Part shown: positions 41,546 to 50,342 of the stretch, piece by piece
Layout: each line of letters begins with the position of its first letter
How positions within the stretch are numbered: the first letter of the stretch is position 1
From: Phycisphaera sp.
GTDB taxonomy: Bacteria; Planctomycetota; Phycisphaerae; Phycisphaerales; UBA1924
Direction: 5' to 3'
Length of the DNA: 64,000 bases
NCBI GenBank assembly: GCA_003712165.1
Contig: RHLH01000001.1
Location: 2,391,575-2,455,574, forward strand
Notes under the pieces: model-generated
Told to the model about the DNA's origin: nothing
Seen by the model: only the letters and a program-made list of their open reading frames with translations
Database searches by the model: none
Position numbers and translations under genes: made by a program

Positions 41546-42091
41546 ATGCAGGACGAACCCCAACAGAACGAGCAACAGCCCGCCAAGCCCAGCCCGGCTC
41601 AGGTGCAAGAGATGCTGGGTCAGCTGCCACACATCTCTACCACCCTTGAAAGCGAGGAGATCGCCAAGCTCGCACGTCGGCTCAGCGAACGGGGCAAGCT
41701 CCCGGGCTACGAAGGCAACCCGAGCGGGGCTCTCTTCGAATGTGCCGCGTTCGGTAACCCGTTCGATTACCGCCTTCTTGCATCGCACCAGACGGGCAAG
41801 CTGACATTCAGCGCCAAGATCAAGCCCAAGATGCCCGCGATTTTCTGGTTCGTCCTCGCGTTCACCATCTGGCCCGGTGTGCTGTTCACCGACTCGCTGC
41901 TCAACACCTGGTTTGGCTGGTACCCGAACGAGACATGGATCACCTACGCGTGGTACTTGCCGCTGACTATCCTGCCCCTGCCCTGGCTATACAAGGCAGT
42001 GATGGCAAGGACCCGGCTCGCCGCTCTCGTGCACGCGCACGAGCAGATTCACCGGATCGCCAAGGCGGTCGAAGGCGAAGTCTGCGAGTAG
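41546..42091 (+). CDS. Hypothetical protein with two membrane helices
   Basis: A 181-residue protein with no known family. The first 85 residues are cytosolic and Gln/Pro-rich at the start, followed by TLESEEIAKLARRLSERGKL and NPSGALFECAAFGNPFDYRL. Two membrane helices follow (IFWFVLAFTIWPGVLFT and YAWYLPLTILPLPWLYKAV), joined by a short loop NTWFGWYPNETW. The C-terminus is helical (HAHEQIHRIAKAVEGE). ATG 41546 is chosen; the frame opens at 41510. It is divergent from bcp. Confidence 0.6.
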   Translation: MQDEPQQNEQQPAKPSPAQVQEMLGQLPHISTTLESEEIAKLARRLSERGKLPGYEGNPSGALFECAAFGNPFDYRLLASHQTGKLTFSAKIKPKMPAIFWFVLAFTIWPGVLFTDSLLNTWFGWYPNETWITYAWYLPLTILPLPWLYKAVMARTRLAALVHAHEQIHRIAKAVEGEVCE

Positions 42092-42115
42092 AGCAGGACA
42101 CGATAGATCAAAAAC

Positions 42116-42148
42116 AACCGCGGCCGAGCGTGATGCCCGGCCGCGGTT
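42116..42148 (-). terminator. Terminator of the AGCS symporter gene
   Basis: A perfect 11-bp stem, AACCGCGGCCG / CGGCCGCGGTT, with an 11-nt loop. On the minus strand it is followed by GTTTTTGAT, a usable U-run, 22 bp after the symporter stop. It may also act on the convergent small membrane-protein gene, though the plus-strand side lacks a T-run. Confidence 0.75.
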
Positions 42149-42169
42149 CGATAGCAGATCAGATTCCGA

Positions 42170-44023
42170 TCACTCGACGTCCTTGCCTTCTACGACTTCG
42201 GTGATTGGAGGCGCCTCGTGGGGCGGATCGCCGCCGGCGTCCATCCGCTTGAAGTACTCGCGGTACGCCTTCATGGCCTGGTTGCCGAAGATGAGCATGA
42301 TCGGGATGTTTGCCACGAGCATGACACCGAGACCGAGTGTTGTCCACATGTCAAGTTCGGCATCCGTGCCGATCAGAGGCCTCTTGGTGCCATCATCCTG
42401 CGCGATGATGGGCATCGCAGCAATTGTTGTGAGCAAGATGAGTGCACAGTAAATCACCTTGTAGATGACCACCGCGCCCTTGGCGTTCTTGCCGAAGAAG
42501 TAGTACACACCCTGCTCACCGTAGTACGACCATGAAATCATGGTTGATAACGCAAAGAGCCAGGCTGCGATCGAAACAAGATACATACCCAGACCGGGAG
42601 TCACCCTGTCGAACGCGTGAGCCGTGAGCGATGCACCCGCGTAATCAGAATAGATACCGACCTCGAGCGAGCCGTCTTCTGCGGTCAGGAATTCGGGCTG
42701 TGAAGCCGCCTCGAGTGAACCCCAGTTGACAATCCAGTTTCCATCGTCGTCCTTGGCAACGTTGCCCGAGATCCGATGGAGGTTGAGCCCGGTGTCGGCG
42801 TTGTCATCACCTTGAACCACCACAAAGACAGACTCGTTCTCACGCCAGCCGGCTTCGCTTTCACCCGTACGGAGGATGCGTTTCGCTTCCGCCGTCTTCT
42901 CGGGGAGCACACCGCTATCAACGGTCCATGAGCCTTCGATCGGCTGATCGTCTGCATCAGTCGCCTGGACAATCTGCACGACGGCGGATTCCGGGAATGC
43001 TTCCGGGCCGCGGTTGTACGCACCAGATGAAAGAATCACGAGCGCGGTCAGCGTGCACACGACGATGGTGTCGATGAAGGGCTCGAGGCCTGCAACCACG
43101 CCCTCACGCACCGGCTCGTCGGTCTTGGCCGCCGAGTGAGCGATGGGCGAGGATCCCTGGCCTGCCTCAGACGAGAACAAGGCCCGCTTGACGCCCCACA
43201 TCGCGGCATAACCGAATGTTCCACCGAGGAACGCCCCTGCCGCGTCGGGCGATGCGCCTGGGAGACCCGACTTGACGATCAGGGCAAACATCGCGGGGAT
43301 CTCGCCGATGTTCATGATGATCACGTACAAAGCCGCGATGACGTACAGCAGGCACATCACAGGTACGATCTTGCCCGCGACAGAACCGATCCGCTTGATT
43401 CCGCCGATGATGACCAGCCCAACACCAACGGCGAGCACGATGCCCGTCACGACCTGAGGAATCTCAAAGTAGGTGTTGGTGATGTCGGCGACATTCCAAG
43501 CCTGGAACATGTTGCCACCGGTGAGCGCCGAGATCAGCAGTGTGACCACAAAGATGCCGCCGATCACAGTGCCGATTGGTCCGAGCCCCCACTTTGCGAA
43601 TCCCTTCTTCACGACGAACATTGGTCCGCCGTGCGGGTTCTCGGGGTCATCGGTGTTCCTGTAGAGCATGGACTGGGTGACCTCGGTCATCTTGAGCGCC
43701 ATGCCCAGGATGCCGATGAGCCACATCCAGAGCACAGCGCCGGGGCCGCCGAGAGCAACAGCGAGCGCGACACCGCCGATGTTGCCGAGGCCGACTGTTG
43801 CGGACAGAGCCGCCGAGAGCGCCTGGAAGTGATTGATCGCACCGGGATCGTTCTTGTCGTCGTACTTGCCTCGAACGACAGCCACGCCGTGCGTCAGAGC
43901 GCGGTACTGACCGAAGCCAGACCAGAGTGTAAACAACAAGCCGACCGCCAAGAGGGCGTACACCGTGTAGTCGGAGAACAGAATGCCGTTGAGCGATTCT
44001 ATAAAATGATTGAGATTTTCCAT
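42170..44023 (-). CDS. Alanine/glycine:cation symporter (AGCS) with a large extracytoplasmic insert
   Basis: A 617-residue symporter that imports alanine or glycine with Na+. The AGCS core is clear: SALSATVGLGNIGGVALAVA, GGPGAVLWMWLIGILGMALK, GGPMFVVKKG, ALTGGNMFQAWNVAD, GVKRALFSSEAGQGSSPIAHSAAK, and AFSTILGWSYYGE-like FALSTMISWSYYGEQGVYYFFG. Between the helix that ends VILSSGAYN (about 337) and SDYAGASLTAHAF (about 459) lies an extra soluble stretch of about 120 residues, rich in acidic residues and Trp. It explains the excess over the usual 450-540 residues. A strong hairpin sits in the leader and a terminator follows. Confidence 0.92.
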   Translation of the reverse strand: MENLNHFIESLNGILFSDYTVYALLAVGLLFTLWSGFGQYRALTHGVAVVRGKYDDKNDPGAINHFQALSAALSATVGLGNIGGVALAVALGGPGAVLWMWLIGILGMALKMTEVTQSMLYRNTDDPENPHGGPMFVVKKGFAKWGLGPIGTVIGGIFVVTLLISALTGGNMFQAWNVADITNTYFEIPQVVTGIVLAVGVGLVIIGGIKRIGSVAGKIVPVMCLLYVIAALYVIIMNIGEIPAMFALIVKSGLPGASPDAAGAFLGGTFGYAAMWGVKRALFSSEAGQGSSPIAHSAAKTDEPVREGVVAGLEPFIDTIVVCTLTALVILSSGAYNRGPEAFPESAVVQIVQATDADDQPIEGSWTVDSGVLPEKTAEAKRILRTGESEAGWRENESVFVVVQGDDNADTGLNLHRISGNVAKDDDGNWIVNWGSLEAASQPEFLTAEDGSLEVGIYSDYAGASLTAHAFDRVTPGLGMYLVSIAAWLFALSTMISWSYYGEQGVYYFFGKNAKGAVVIYKVIYCALILLTTIAAMPIIAQDDGTKRPLIGTDAELDMWTTLGLGVMLVANIPIMLIFGNQAMKAYREYFKRMDAGGDPPHEAPPITEVVEGKDVE

Positions 44024-44049
44024 GCTCGATCCAGATCCTTGCTCGGTTT

Positions 44050-44080
44050 CTCTGCCCGCCGCCCGAGGAGCCGGGCAGAG
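44050..44080 (-). promoter_or_regulatory. Hairpin in the leader of the AGCS gene
   Basis: A perfect 9-bp inverted repeat (CTCTGCCCG / CGGGCAGAG) with a 13-nt loop lies 27 bp before the symporter ATG. It has no U-run, so it is not a terminator. I compared the leader with the glycine riboswitch pattern, which often precedes AGCS genes, and did not find the conserved core. It may modulate translation. Confidence 0.35.
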
Positions 44081-44149
44081 GCGGATGTTTGAGGGACGAT
44101 CATCGCCTATCAGGCCCGATTCTGCAACGTCTACCCAGTCGATACCCTA

Positions 44150-44869
44150 ATGGCTGTGTGGAGCATCGACCAGATCGCCGATCTCATGGCAAAAACCATC
44201 GAGAAAGAAAACGCCCGCCTCAGGGCTGAGGACGCCGTCCTCGGCGTGGACGCTCTCGACGAAACCGCCCTGCACCCGATCCTCGCCGACGGGCTCGCTC
44301 ACGCCAGCTTCGGTGTATTCCGCGAGCAGCCCTTCCCCACTCCAGCAAAGCGTCGCGCCAGGAACTCAGAGCGCGAGCGGTGCGACATCGTCCTGACCCA
44401 CGAGCCTGGGCTGCCCCTCGTGGACCCGGTCGAAGTAGACAAACGCGAGCACGAACTCGAAGGAACGCTCTTCGAACCGATCAAGGAACAGACCGCGGAG
44501 TTTCAGGGCATCGATCCCGCAGACGCGCTCTGGATCGAGCTTAAGGTCTGCGGCCAGCACGAATTCATCGCGGGCGTACCCATCCCAAACACCGCCTACA
44601 CGACCGGCGTCGTCCTCGCCCCCGCAACCGACATCCGCAAACTCAGCAAGGAACGCGCGATCAGCCACGCTCTCGCAGCACTCATCCTGTTCGCCGTCGA
44701 TGAGAAGACCGCGAGACACGACCTCCAGATCGCGGTCCACAAGTGGCTCGACAAATCGCTGCCCATCCGCTCACCGGCGATCCGTGTCGTCCCGATCGAC
44801 GAGCGGATCGGAAACACCGTTGCCGCGGTGTGTCTCACACCCGTGCGATGTGATTCCGAAGTAGCCTGA
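44150..44869 (+). CDS. Orphan protein with PD-(D/E)XK nuclease-like motifs
   Basis: A 239-residue protein. A helical N-terminus (SIDQIADLMAKTIEKENARL) leads to GVFREQPFP, then RCDIVLTHEP, and, after a loop of about 50 residues, DALWIELKVCGQ. The order E, then D in a beta-strand (CDIVL), then E-x-K (IELK) is the layout of PD-(D/E)XK nuclease folds. The rest (SHALAALILFAVDEKTARHD) is helical. The fold is suggested, not shown. No methyltransferase or other restriction partner is adjacent. It is convergent with lpxB, one base apart. Confidence 0.5.
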   Translation: MAVWSIDQIADLMAKTIEKENARLRAEDAVLGVDALDETALHPILADGLAHASFGVFREQPFPTPAKRRARNSERERCDIVLTHEPGLPLVDPVEVDKREHELEGTLFEPIKEQTAEFQGIDPADALWIELKVCGQHEFIAGVPIPNTAYTTGVVLAPATDIRKLSKERAISHALAALILFAVDEKTARHDLQIAVHKWLDKSLPIRSPAIRVVPIDERIGNTVAAVCLTPVRCDSEVA

Positions 44870-44870
44870 C

Positions 44871-46088
44871 TCAGCTCTTTACCGATCCCTGTCCCAAACC
44901 GATGACGCGCTCGATCGCGTCCGCGGCGTGGATGCACGCGTCCATGCCGTCAAACTTCTGAATGACCTTGCCAAGATCCTCACGCTGCTGAACCGCGTAG
45001 GTCTTGTCCTCGATCAAACGGGTTGCCTCCTGCACGATGGGCTCTGCATCACCAAAGTGAGGCACGAGTTCGGGCACAATCTCCCGGTCGGCGATCAGGT
45101 TCGGTAGCGTGTAAAACGGCGCTATGAGCAGCCATTTCGCGAAGAGCTCATAGAACACCCGCCCCGTCTTGTACACAACAACCATGGGTTTCTGCTGGCG
45201 TGCGATCTGGAGTGTGACCGTCCCGCTTACAACGAGCGCGAGATCACACCAGCGAACCACCGCATCGGTGCAATCGGTCTCGATCGTCAGGCTCTCGGGC
45301 CAGCCGCCCAGACTCTGGGCGCTCGCGCGGAGTTTCTTGGCGACCTCGGGGGTTGTCGCCGCGACCACACCGACCGTTTCGGGCCGGTCCTGTTTGAGTC
45401 TGCGGTAGCTCTCAAGCAGGAGCGGGAAGTTCCGTTCGTGCTCCTTGGGACGAGATCCTGGCAGGAGCGCGATCCTGGGTGAGCCCTCGGGCATCTCCGA
45501 AGCCGCAGCGTCGAGCGTCGCTTCATCGAGCTTGATGTCGAAGAGCGGATGACCCACGAACTTGGCGGGCACGTTCTTGCCCTCGAACCACTTCTCCTCA
45601 AACGGCAGCAGGCAGAGCACCCGGTCGGTCAGCCTGCGGAGTTTGTTGACACGCCACTTGCCCCACGCCCAGACCTGCGGCGCCACGAGGTGCACGACCT
45701 TGATCCCTCGCTTCTTGGCGAGCTTGCAGATCGGGAAGTTCGCAGCGGGCGAATCGACCGCGACAAATGCCGCGATCGGATTCCGGTCCATCCATGCCTC
45801 GATCCGCTCGTTGATCCGGCGGTGCTCCTGAATCTTCGCAAGACCTGGCAAGCCCATCACGGCGTCGCGCCCCGTCTTCTCAACGACCTCCGCACCCGCC
45901 GCTTCCATCTTGGGACCGCCCCACGCATAGATCTTGAGATCTGGGTGCCGACGCAGCAGCTCGGCGATCACCGTTGACGAGTGGTCATCACCGCTCGGCT
46001 CAAACGACGCAAAGAGCAAAGCTTTCGGCTTCGTCCCTCCCGATGTGGGTGGTGCGGGCGTGCTGGCTGTCGGAGCCGAGGTCGTCAT
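44871..46088 (-). CDS. lpxB: Lipid-A-disaccharide synthase
   Basis: A 405-residue GT19 glycosyltransferase that joins UDP-2,3-diacylglucosamine and lipid X into the lipid A disaccharide. Motifs are LLFASFEPSGDDHSSTVIAEL (the family has GExSGD near the N-terminus, here FEPSGD), AWGGPKMEAAGAE, LPGLAKIQEHRRIN, VDSPAANFPICKLAKKRGIKVVHLVAPQVWAWGKWR, FVGHPLFD, LLPGSRPKEHERNFPLLLE and VVSGTVTLQIARQQKPMVVVYK. The change from GE to FE in the first motif is notable. It shows LPS capacity in this organism. A 20-residue Ala/Pro/Thr-rich leader precedes the domain. Confidence 0.93.
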   Translation of the reverse strand: MTTSAPTASTPAPPTSGGTKPKALLFASFEPSGDDHSSTVIAELLRRHPDLKIYAWGGPKMEAAGAEVVEKTGRDAVMGLPGLAKIQEHRRINERIEAWMDRNPIAAFVAVDSPAANFPICKLAKKRGIKVVHLVAPQVWAWGKWRVNKLRRLTDRVLCLLPFEEKWFEGKNVPAKFVGHPLFDIKLDEATLDAAASEMPEGSPRIALLPGSRPKEHERNFPLLLESYRRLKQDRPETVGVVAATTPEVAKKLRASAQSLGGWPESLTIETDCTDAVVRWCDLALVVSGTVTLQIARQQKPMVVVYKTGRVFYELFAKWLLIAPFYTLPNLIADREIVPELVPHFGDAEPIVQEATRLIEDKTYAVQQREDLGKVIQKFDGMDACIHAADAIERVIGLGQGSVKS

Positions 46089-46146
46089 CGTGCATGAGGA
46101 AAGACCCGGGCCTTACCCGAGTCAACACCTGTATTCACCCGATCGC

Positions 46147-46779
46147 TCAGAACCCCGCCTCAGCAAGCCACGCAGAGGGCCTGTGATCGAGCGCAGTTGA
46201 AATCTGGATGAGTGAATCAAGGCTCGGCAGGTGCGTGCCTCGCTCGATCGAACTGAGCTGACTCACGCTCACCCCAGAGGCCTCAGATAGCTCCTTGAGC
46301 GTCCAGCTGCGATCCGCACGGGCGAGCCTGATCTGTCTGCCGAGTTCATTGCGGAGCTTGTCCTGGGGCCGAAGCCCGAGACCGAACGCCTCAGCAGCTT
46401 GAAAGAGCACACTTTCCAGCTGCTCCGCGGAGAAAGGCTTGGCGAGGTAGTCGAACGCGTCGCGCTTGAATGTCTCGCGCATCGTGTCCATGGACGGGTA
46501 ACCCGTGACCACGATCACGCATAACCTCGGCCACCGCTCGCGAATCTGTGCGAGCACTTCCTGACCTGTGTGCCGACCCATGTTCATATCAAGGAGCACG
46601 ACGTCGGGCTGAGATTCCTCGCAATGAGCGAGGAACTCAGTGGGTGTCGAGGATGTGCGAACACCATGACCGCGTTCCTGCAACGACACCTCAACGAACT
46701 CGAGAAAGTCCGCGTCGTCATCAAGGACGACGACGTCGAGCGAGACCGAGGGCTGACCTTGTTGTGCGCGTTCACTCAT
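46147..46779 (-). CDS. Response regulator with XRE-type HTH output
   Basis: A 210-residue regulator. The receiver domain (about residues 14-130) has the acidic pocket VVVLDDDADFLEF, phospho-acceptor VVLLDMNMGRHTG, Thr in VVTGYP, and Lys in YLAKPFSAEQ. The output (about 145-205) is a Cro/C1-type helix-turn-helix: ELGRQIRLARADRSWTLKEL, SEASGVSVSQLSSIERGTHLPS, LDSLIQISTALD. XRE outputs on receivers are uncommon compared with OmpR or NarL types. ATG 46779 overlaps the kinase stop by 8 bp, so it is co-translated with its probable partner kinase. The longer open frame to 46875 lies inside the kinase gene. Confidence 0.88.
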   Translation of the reverse strand: MSERAQQGQPSVSLDVVVLDDDADFLEFVEVSLQERGHGVRTSSTPTEFLAHCEESQPDVVLLDMNMGRHTGQEVLAQIRERWPRLCVIVVTGYPSMDTMRETFKRDAFDYLAKPFSAEQLESVLFQAAEAFGLGLRPQDKLRNELGRQIRLARADRSWTLKELSEASGVSVSQLSSIERGTHLPSLDSLIQISTALDHRPSAWLAEAGF

Positions 46780-48400
46780 CAGATTCGACTTCCTCTGGCT
46801 CGTCCCTGCCGGGCGGCTTGAGTGTACCGCCTGATTCGCTGAGTCCTTCGCCGGGCGGCACAACCGGGAGCACAACCTCGAACACCGCCCCCCGCTCTTG
46901 AGCGCGGTTGTGGGCGAGGATCACCCCGCCGTGCTCGCGCACGATGCCCTCGGCGACAGCAAGCCCGAGCCCCGTCCCCTTCGCGTCGAGTCTCGACGAC
47001 ACAAAGGGCTCGAACAACGACTCGATCAATTCCGACTCGATGCCGGGCCCGTTGTCGGTCACCTTCAGGCTCACCCACTCGGCGCCGTCGCGGACGAACA
47101 GCTCACCCGTGATCATGACCTCGCCGCACTCTTTCGCGTCGTGAACAGCATCAACAGCGTTTCTGATCAGATTGACGAGCACTTGCACGACCCGATCCGC
47201 GTCGCACGCGATGACAAGCGACCGGTCCACGCTGTTCTCGATCAGCACTGCCTTCGCGTCGCGATCGAGCTTCACGAGCGTGACCGCTTCATCGACCAGT
47301 TCGGCTGGCCTAACCGGGTTGGTCTGAGGCGGCCGGACGCGTGCAAAGTCGAGCAAACTCTCGCCCAGCCGCTCAAGCCGACCGACTACGCGGACGAGTA
47401 GTCTCGCCTCGGCCGCCGAGAACCCCTCGCCACCGGAGCGATCGAGTTTCTCTGCGAGCCCTTTGACCACAGTAAGAGGCGTATTGAGCTCGTGCGCGAT
47501 ACCCGCAGAGAGCATGCCCAGACTCGCGAGCCTGTCCGCGTCGGCAAGGTTGCGTTTGGCATTCTCAAGCAAGTGGTTTTTGCGCTTCAGGTCCGCAGCA
47601 ACGATCTCGAAGCGGCCGAGCGCCTCGGCGAGGTCCCGCTCGTGCTGGCGGAGCGAGAGCACAGTCTGATTACGCGATCGCATGATCGAACCGATCTCGT
47701 CGGCGGGGATGAACTCCTCGTCGATGATCTCGTGCTCCCCGTCGCCCTCCTGCACCGCGTCGTCGGCGTCGAGCATCCTCGCGATCGGGCTATACACATT
47801 CTGGGGAAGAACGAACATCTCGAGGAACGCAGCGATCAGGCCGTACATCGCGAGGATCGCAACGATCGTGAACGCGTAGAGCTCAAGGACCGCGCGACGA
47901 GCTTCCGGGATATACGCCTGCGCAACAACATAGACGGATTCCTGCCCGTCTTGATCAGCGAGCACCATCGCCGCGTACCCGCCAGCCTTGGACGAACGCC
48001 AGGCCACTGGCTGGCCGGGCACCTCATGTGCTGCCTCGACAATGTCCGGCGTCAGCCCGAGTGTCTCGGAATTCCCAACGCGGTACTCGAGGCCTTCGAT
48101 GCCTGCCATCAGTTCCGGAAGCGTCTCGCCCGAGCCGTCCCAGCCAGACGCGCTGAGCACAGCCAGAGCCGCCTTCGCCTGCGACACCTCTGCTCTCGCG
48201 ACCACCGCGGTCGCACCGGGCCTCAGCGTGATCAGGAGCACAATCCCGAGCACCAGACAGAAGAGAGTGTGCAGGACGACCAGCTTCTTGCGGATCCGCA
48301 TCGTCCCGAGCAGGCCCACACTCCGCTCGCGTGTATAGCGAGACCGAGGCTGCCGCTCGGGGTGGGCTTGGGACTCTAGCTTGCTCGGCTCGTTTGTCAT
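46772..48400 (-). CDS. Membrane sensor histidine kinase
   Basis: A 542-residue sensor. A basic N-terminus precedes helix 1 (LVVLHTLFCLVLGIVLLITL, about residues 39-58), then a periplasmic domain of about 120 residues and helix 2 (LYAFTIVAILAMYGLIAAFL). A HAMP-like linker (VYSPIARMLDADDAVQ) and coiled coil lead to the HisKA box LGMLSAGIAHELNTPLTVVKG (phospho-His) and the ATPase domain: NLIRNAVDAVHD (N box), VTDNGPGI (G1) and GTGLGLAVAEGIV (G2). This resembles NtrB-type kinases. The signal is unknown. It forms an operon with the response regulator downstream. Confidence 0.92.
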   Translation of the reverse strand: MTNEPSKLESQAHPERQPRSRYTRERSVGLLGTMRIRKKLVVLHTLFCLVLGIVLLITLRPGATAVVARAEVSQAKAALAVLSASGWDGSGETLPELMAGIEGLEYRVGNSETLGLTPDIVEAAHEVPGQPVAWRSSKAGGYAAMVLADQDGQESVYVVAQAYIPEARRAVLELYAFTIVAILAMYGLIAAFLEMFVLPQNVYSPIARMLDADDAVQEGDGEHEIIDEEFIPADEIGSIMRSRNQTVLSLRQHERDLAEALGRFEIVAADLKRKNHLLENAKRNLADADRLASLGMLSAGIAHELNTPLTVVKGLAEKLDRSGGEGFSAAEARLLVRVVGRLERLGESLLDFARVRPPQTNPVRPAELVDEAVTLVKLDRDAKAVLIENSVDRSLVIACDADRVVQVLVNLIRNAVDAVHDAKECGEVMITGELFVRDGAEWVSLKVTDNGPGIESELIESLFEPFVSSRLDAKGTGLGLAVAEGIVREHGGVILAHNRAQERGAVFEVVLPVVPPGEGLSESGGTLKPPGRDEPEEVESDE

Positions 48401-48430
48401 CTAACGACTCTGGACTCCTAGACTCGCCCC

Positions 48431-49816
48431 GTGCCCGACCCCAAACGAAACAGAAGCCCGAAGCGTCGACCCAGAAACCATACGACAACACCGACATCGG
48501 CGCGCGAAGCCGTCGCTTCGCTCCTGACCGAGCAGGCCGCCCGGTTCCCGGAGATCGAGCCGACCGAGCCCGATACATCCAAACTGGACGACCGCGATTC
48601 GGCGCTCGCCCACGCGCTCTACGACGCTTCGATCAGGCGATGGCTCACTCTTGAGTACATCGTCCAGCAGGGCCTGAACCGCCCGTTCCGCGAATTGGAA
48701 CCCTCATTGAAGGCCGTCCTCATCCTCGGGGCGGCGCAGCTGGTGCTCATGGATCGGATCCCGGCGCACGCTGCGATCGATCAGTCCGTCGACTGGGCCA
48801 AGCGCAAGATCAGGCCCGGCGCTGCCAAGCTCGTCAACGCTGCTCTCCGCCGAGTGAGCGAGTCCGTCGGTGAGCGGTCAGGCCCATGGAACAACGACCG
48901 CCGATCGATCCCGCTCGCGTCCGGGTCGCGTGACCTCATCGGTATCAAGCTCCCCGAGGACGAACGCGATCGGCTCGCGGCCGCGACGAGTGTGCCCAGG
49001 CAGTTGATCGACCGCTGGGCTGAAAACCACCCCCGCGAAGTCATCACCGACGCGTGCTTGCACGCTCTTGCAAACCCGCCGACGGTGCTCAACGTGGCGC
49101 ATCTGACAAGCCCGCTGCCAGACGACTGCGCCTCGCCCCATTCACAAGACGGTCACGCGCTCTGGACAGGGCCCCGCGAGGAGCTCGGCGAGTTGCTCCA
49201 TGCCAGGCGTGATGTCTGGGCGCAGGACCCTTCTTCCTCCGAGGCCGTGCGCTCGGTCGCGGGAATGGAACCCTCACTCATCGTGGATTTCTGCGCGGGC
49301 CAGGGCACCAAGACACGCCAGCTCAGCGCGACATTCCCAAAGGCGAAGATCATCGCGACCGACGTCGATCGAGCGAGGTACGAGACGCTCGCCCAGGTCT
49401 TCGCGACCGACGAGCGTGTCGACGTCCTGCCGATGGCTGAGCTCAAACACCGGGCGCGGGGGCAGGCCGATCTTGTGCTGCTCGACGTACCCTGCTCGAA
49501 CACAGGCGTGATGGGCAGACGAGTCGAGGCCCGCTACCGCGCGACCTCCGCGTCGCTGAAGAGGCTCAAATCGATTCAGCGCCAGATCATTGAGGAAGCC
49601 AGACCGCTGCTATCAAAGTCTGGTGCGATCCTCTACGCGACGTGCAGCATCGACCACGAAGAGAACCACGATCAGGCCCGGTGGGCCGCCAAGGCGATGC
49701 ACATGTCGGTTGCCAATGAGCGGGCCTCGCTGCCGCACACCCGTGGAAACCCCGAATCCTCAGTTGATGGCTCATACAGCGTCGTACTGACGCCCGCGGG
49801 TCGCCCGAGCGCGTAG
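48431..49816 (+). CDS. rsmB: 16S rRNA m5C967 methyltransferase RsmB-like
   Basis: A 461-residue RNA methyltransferase. Residues about 20-150 form a NusB-like domain (REAVASLLTEQAARFPEIEP, DSALAHALYDASIRRWLTLEY, AHAAIDQSVDWAKRK, LVNAALRRVSE). The SAM domain has DFCAGQGTKTRQLSATFPKA, ATDVDRARYETL, LVLLDVPCSNTGVMGRR with the PC catalytic Cys, and ILYATCSIDHEEN with the second Cys (TCS). Both cysteines of the m5C mechanism are present. The start is GTG 48431, 30 bp from the divergent kinase start. ptsN follows on the same strand. Confidence 0.92.
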   Translation: MPDPKRNRSPKRRPRNHTTTPTSAREAVASLLTEQAARFPEIEPTEPDTSKLDDRDSALAHALYDASIRRWLTLEYIVQQGLNRPFRELEPSLKAVLILGAAQLVLMDRIPAHAAIDQSVDWAKRKIRPGAAKLVNAALRRVSESVGERSGPWNNDRRSIPLASGSRDLIGIKLPEDERDRLAAATSVPRQLIDRWAENHPREVITDACLHALANPPTVLNVAHLTSPLPDDCASPHSQDGHALWTGPREELGELLHARRDVWAQDPSSSEAVRSVAGMEPSLIVDFCAGQGTKTRQLSATFPKAKIIATDVDRARYETLAQVFATDERVDVLPMAELKHRARGQADLVLLDVPCSNTGVMGRRVEARYRATSASLKRLKSIQRQIIEEARPLLSKSGAILYATCSIDHEENHDQARWAAKAMHMSVANERASLPHTRGNPESSVDGSYSVVLTPAGRPSA

Positions 49817-49871
49817 ACTCTCCGACCCATAGAGCGAACCATCCCGGACACAAGCACCGTGAGGCCCTCGT

Positions 49872-50330
49872 ATGAAGTTGACGGATCTGATCACCCCCGA
49901 ATGCATCCTGGCGCCGCTGCAGGCGACCGAGAAGCAGAGCGTCATCAACGAGCTCGTCACCGCGCTCGCCGATGCTGGGCAGGTCTCCGATGCTCAATTG
50001 CTCATGGAAACTGTCTGGACCAGAGAGCAGACCAGAACCACAGGCATCGGCCAGGGCCTTGCGATCCCCCACGGCAAGTCGGAATCGCTCAAAGACATGG
50101 CTATGGCAATCGGTAAGCCAGCCGACCCCATCGACTTCGAGTCCGTCGATGGCAAACCCGTCAGGCTCGTCGTCCTCCTCGCGAGCCGACCCGATCAGAT
50201 GAGCGATCACATCCAGGCACTCGCCAAGATCAGCAGGCTGCACATGGACAACGACTTCCGCGAGAAGATCTACGCGGCGAATACGCCAGAAGAGATCTAC
50301 CAACTCCTCGTGGACAACGAAGCCAACTGA
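49872..50330 (+). CDS. ptsN: PTS EIIA-Ntr-like protein
   Basis: A 152-residue EIIA domain of the fructose/nitrogen type. The phospho-acceptor His is in GIGQGLAIPHGKSESL. KLTDLITPECILAPLQATEK at the start, LVVLLASRPDQMSDHIQALAKISRL in the middle, and the helical ending are typical of PtsN, which usually signals nitrogen, carbon or potassium state instead of carrying sugar. No EIIB or EIIC gene is adjacent, which supports a regulatory role. It follows rsmB by 55 bp. Confidence 0.88.
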   Translation: MKLTDLITPECILAPLQATEKQSVINELVTALADAGQVSDAQLLMETVWTREQTRTTGIGQGLAIPHGKSESLKDMAMAIGKPADPIDFESVDGKPVRLVVLLASRPDQMSDHIQALAKISRLHMDNDFREKIYAANTPEEIYQLLVDNEAN

Positions 50331-50342
50331 ACAAGTAAACAA

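Noticed and set aside
44024..44149. Glycine riboswitch upstream of the AGCS symporter
   Set aside because: The conserved glycine-aptamer core is not present. Only a GC-rich hairpin is seen.
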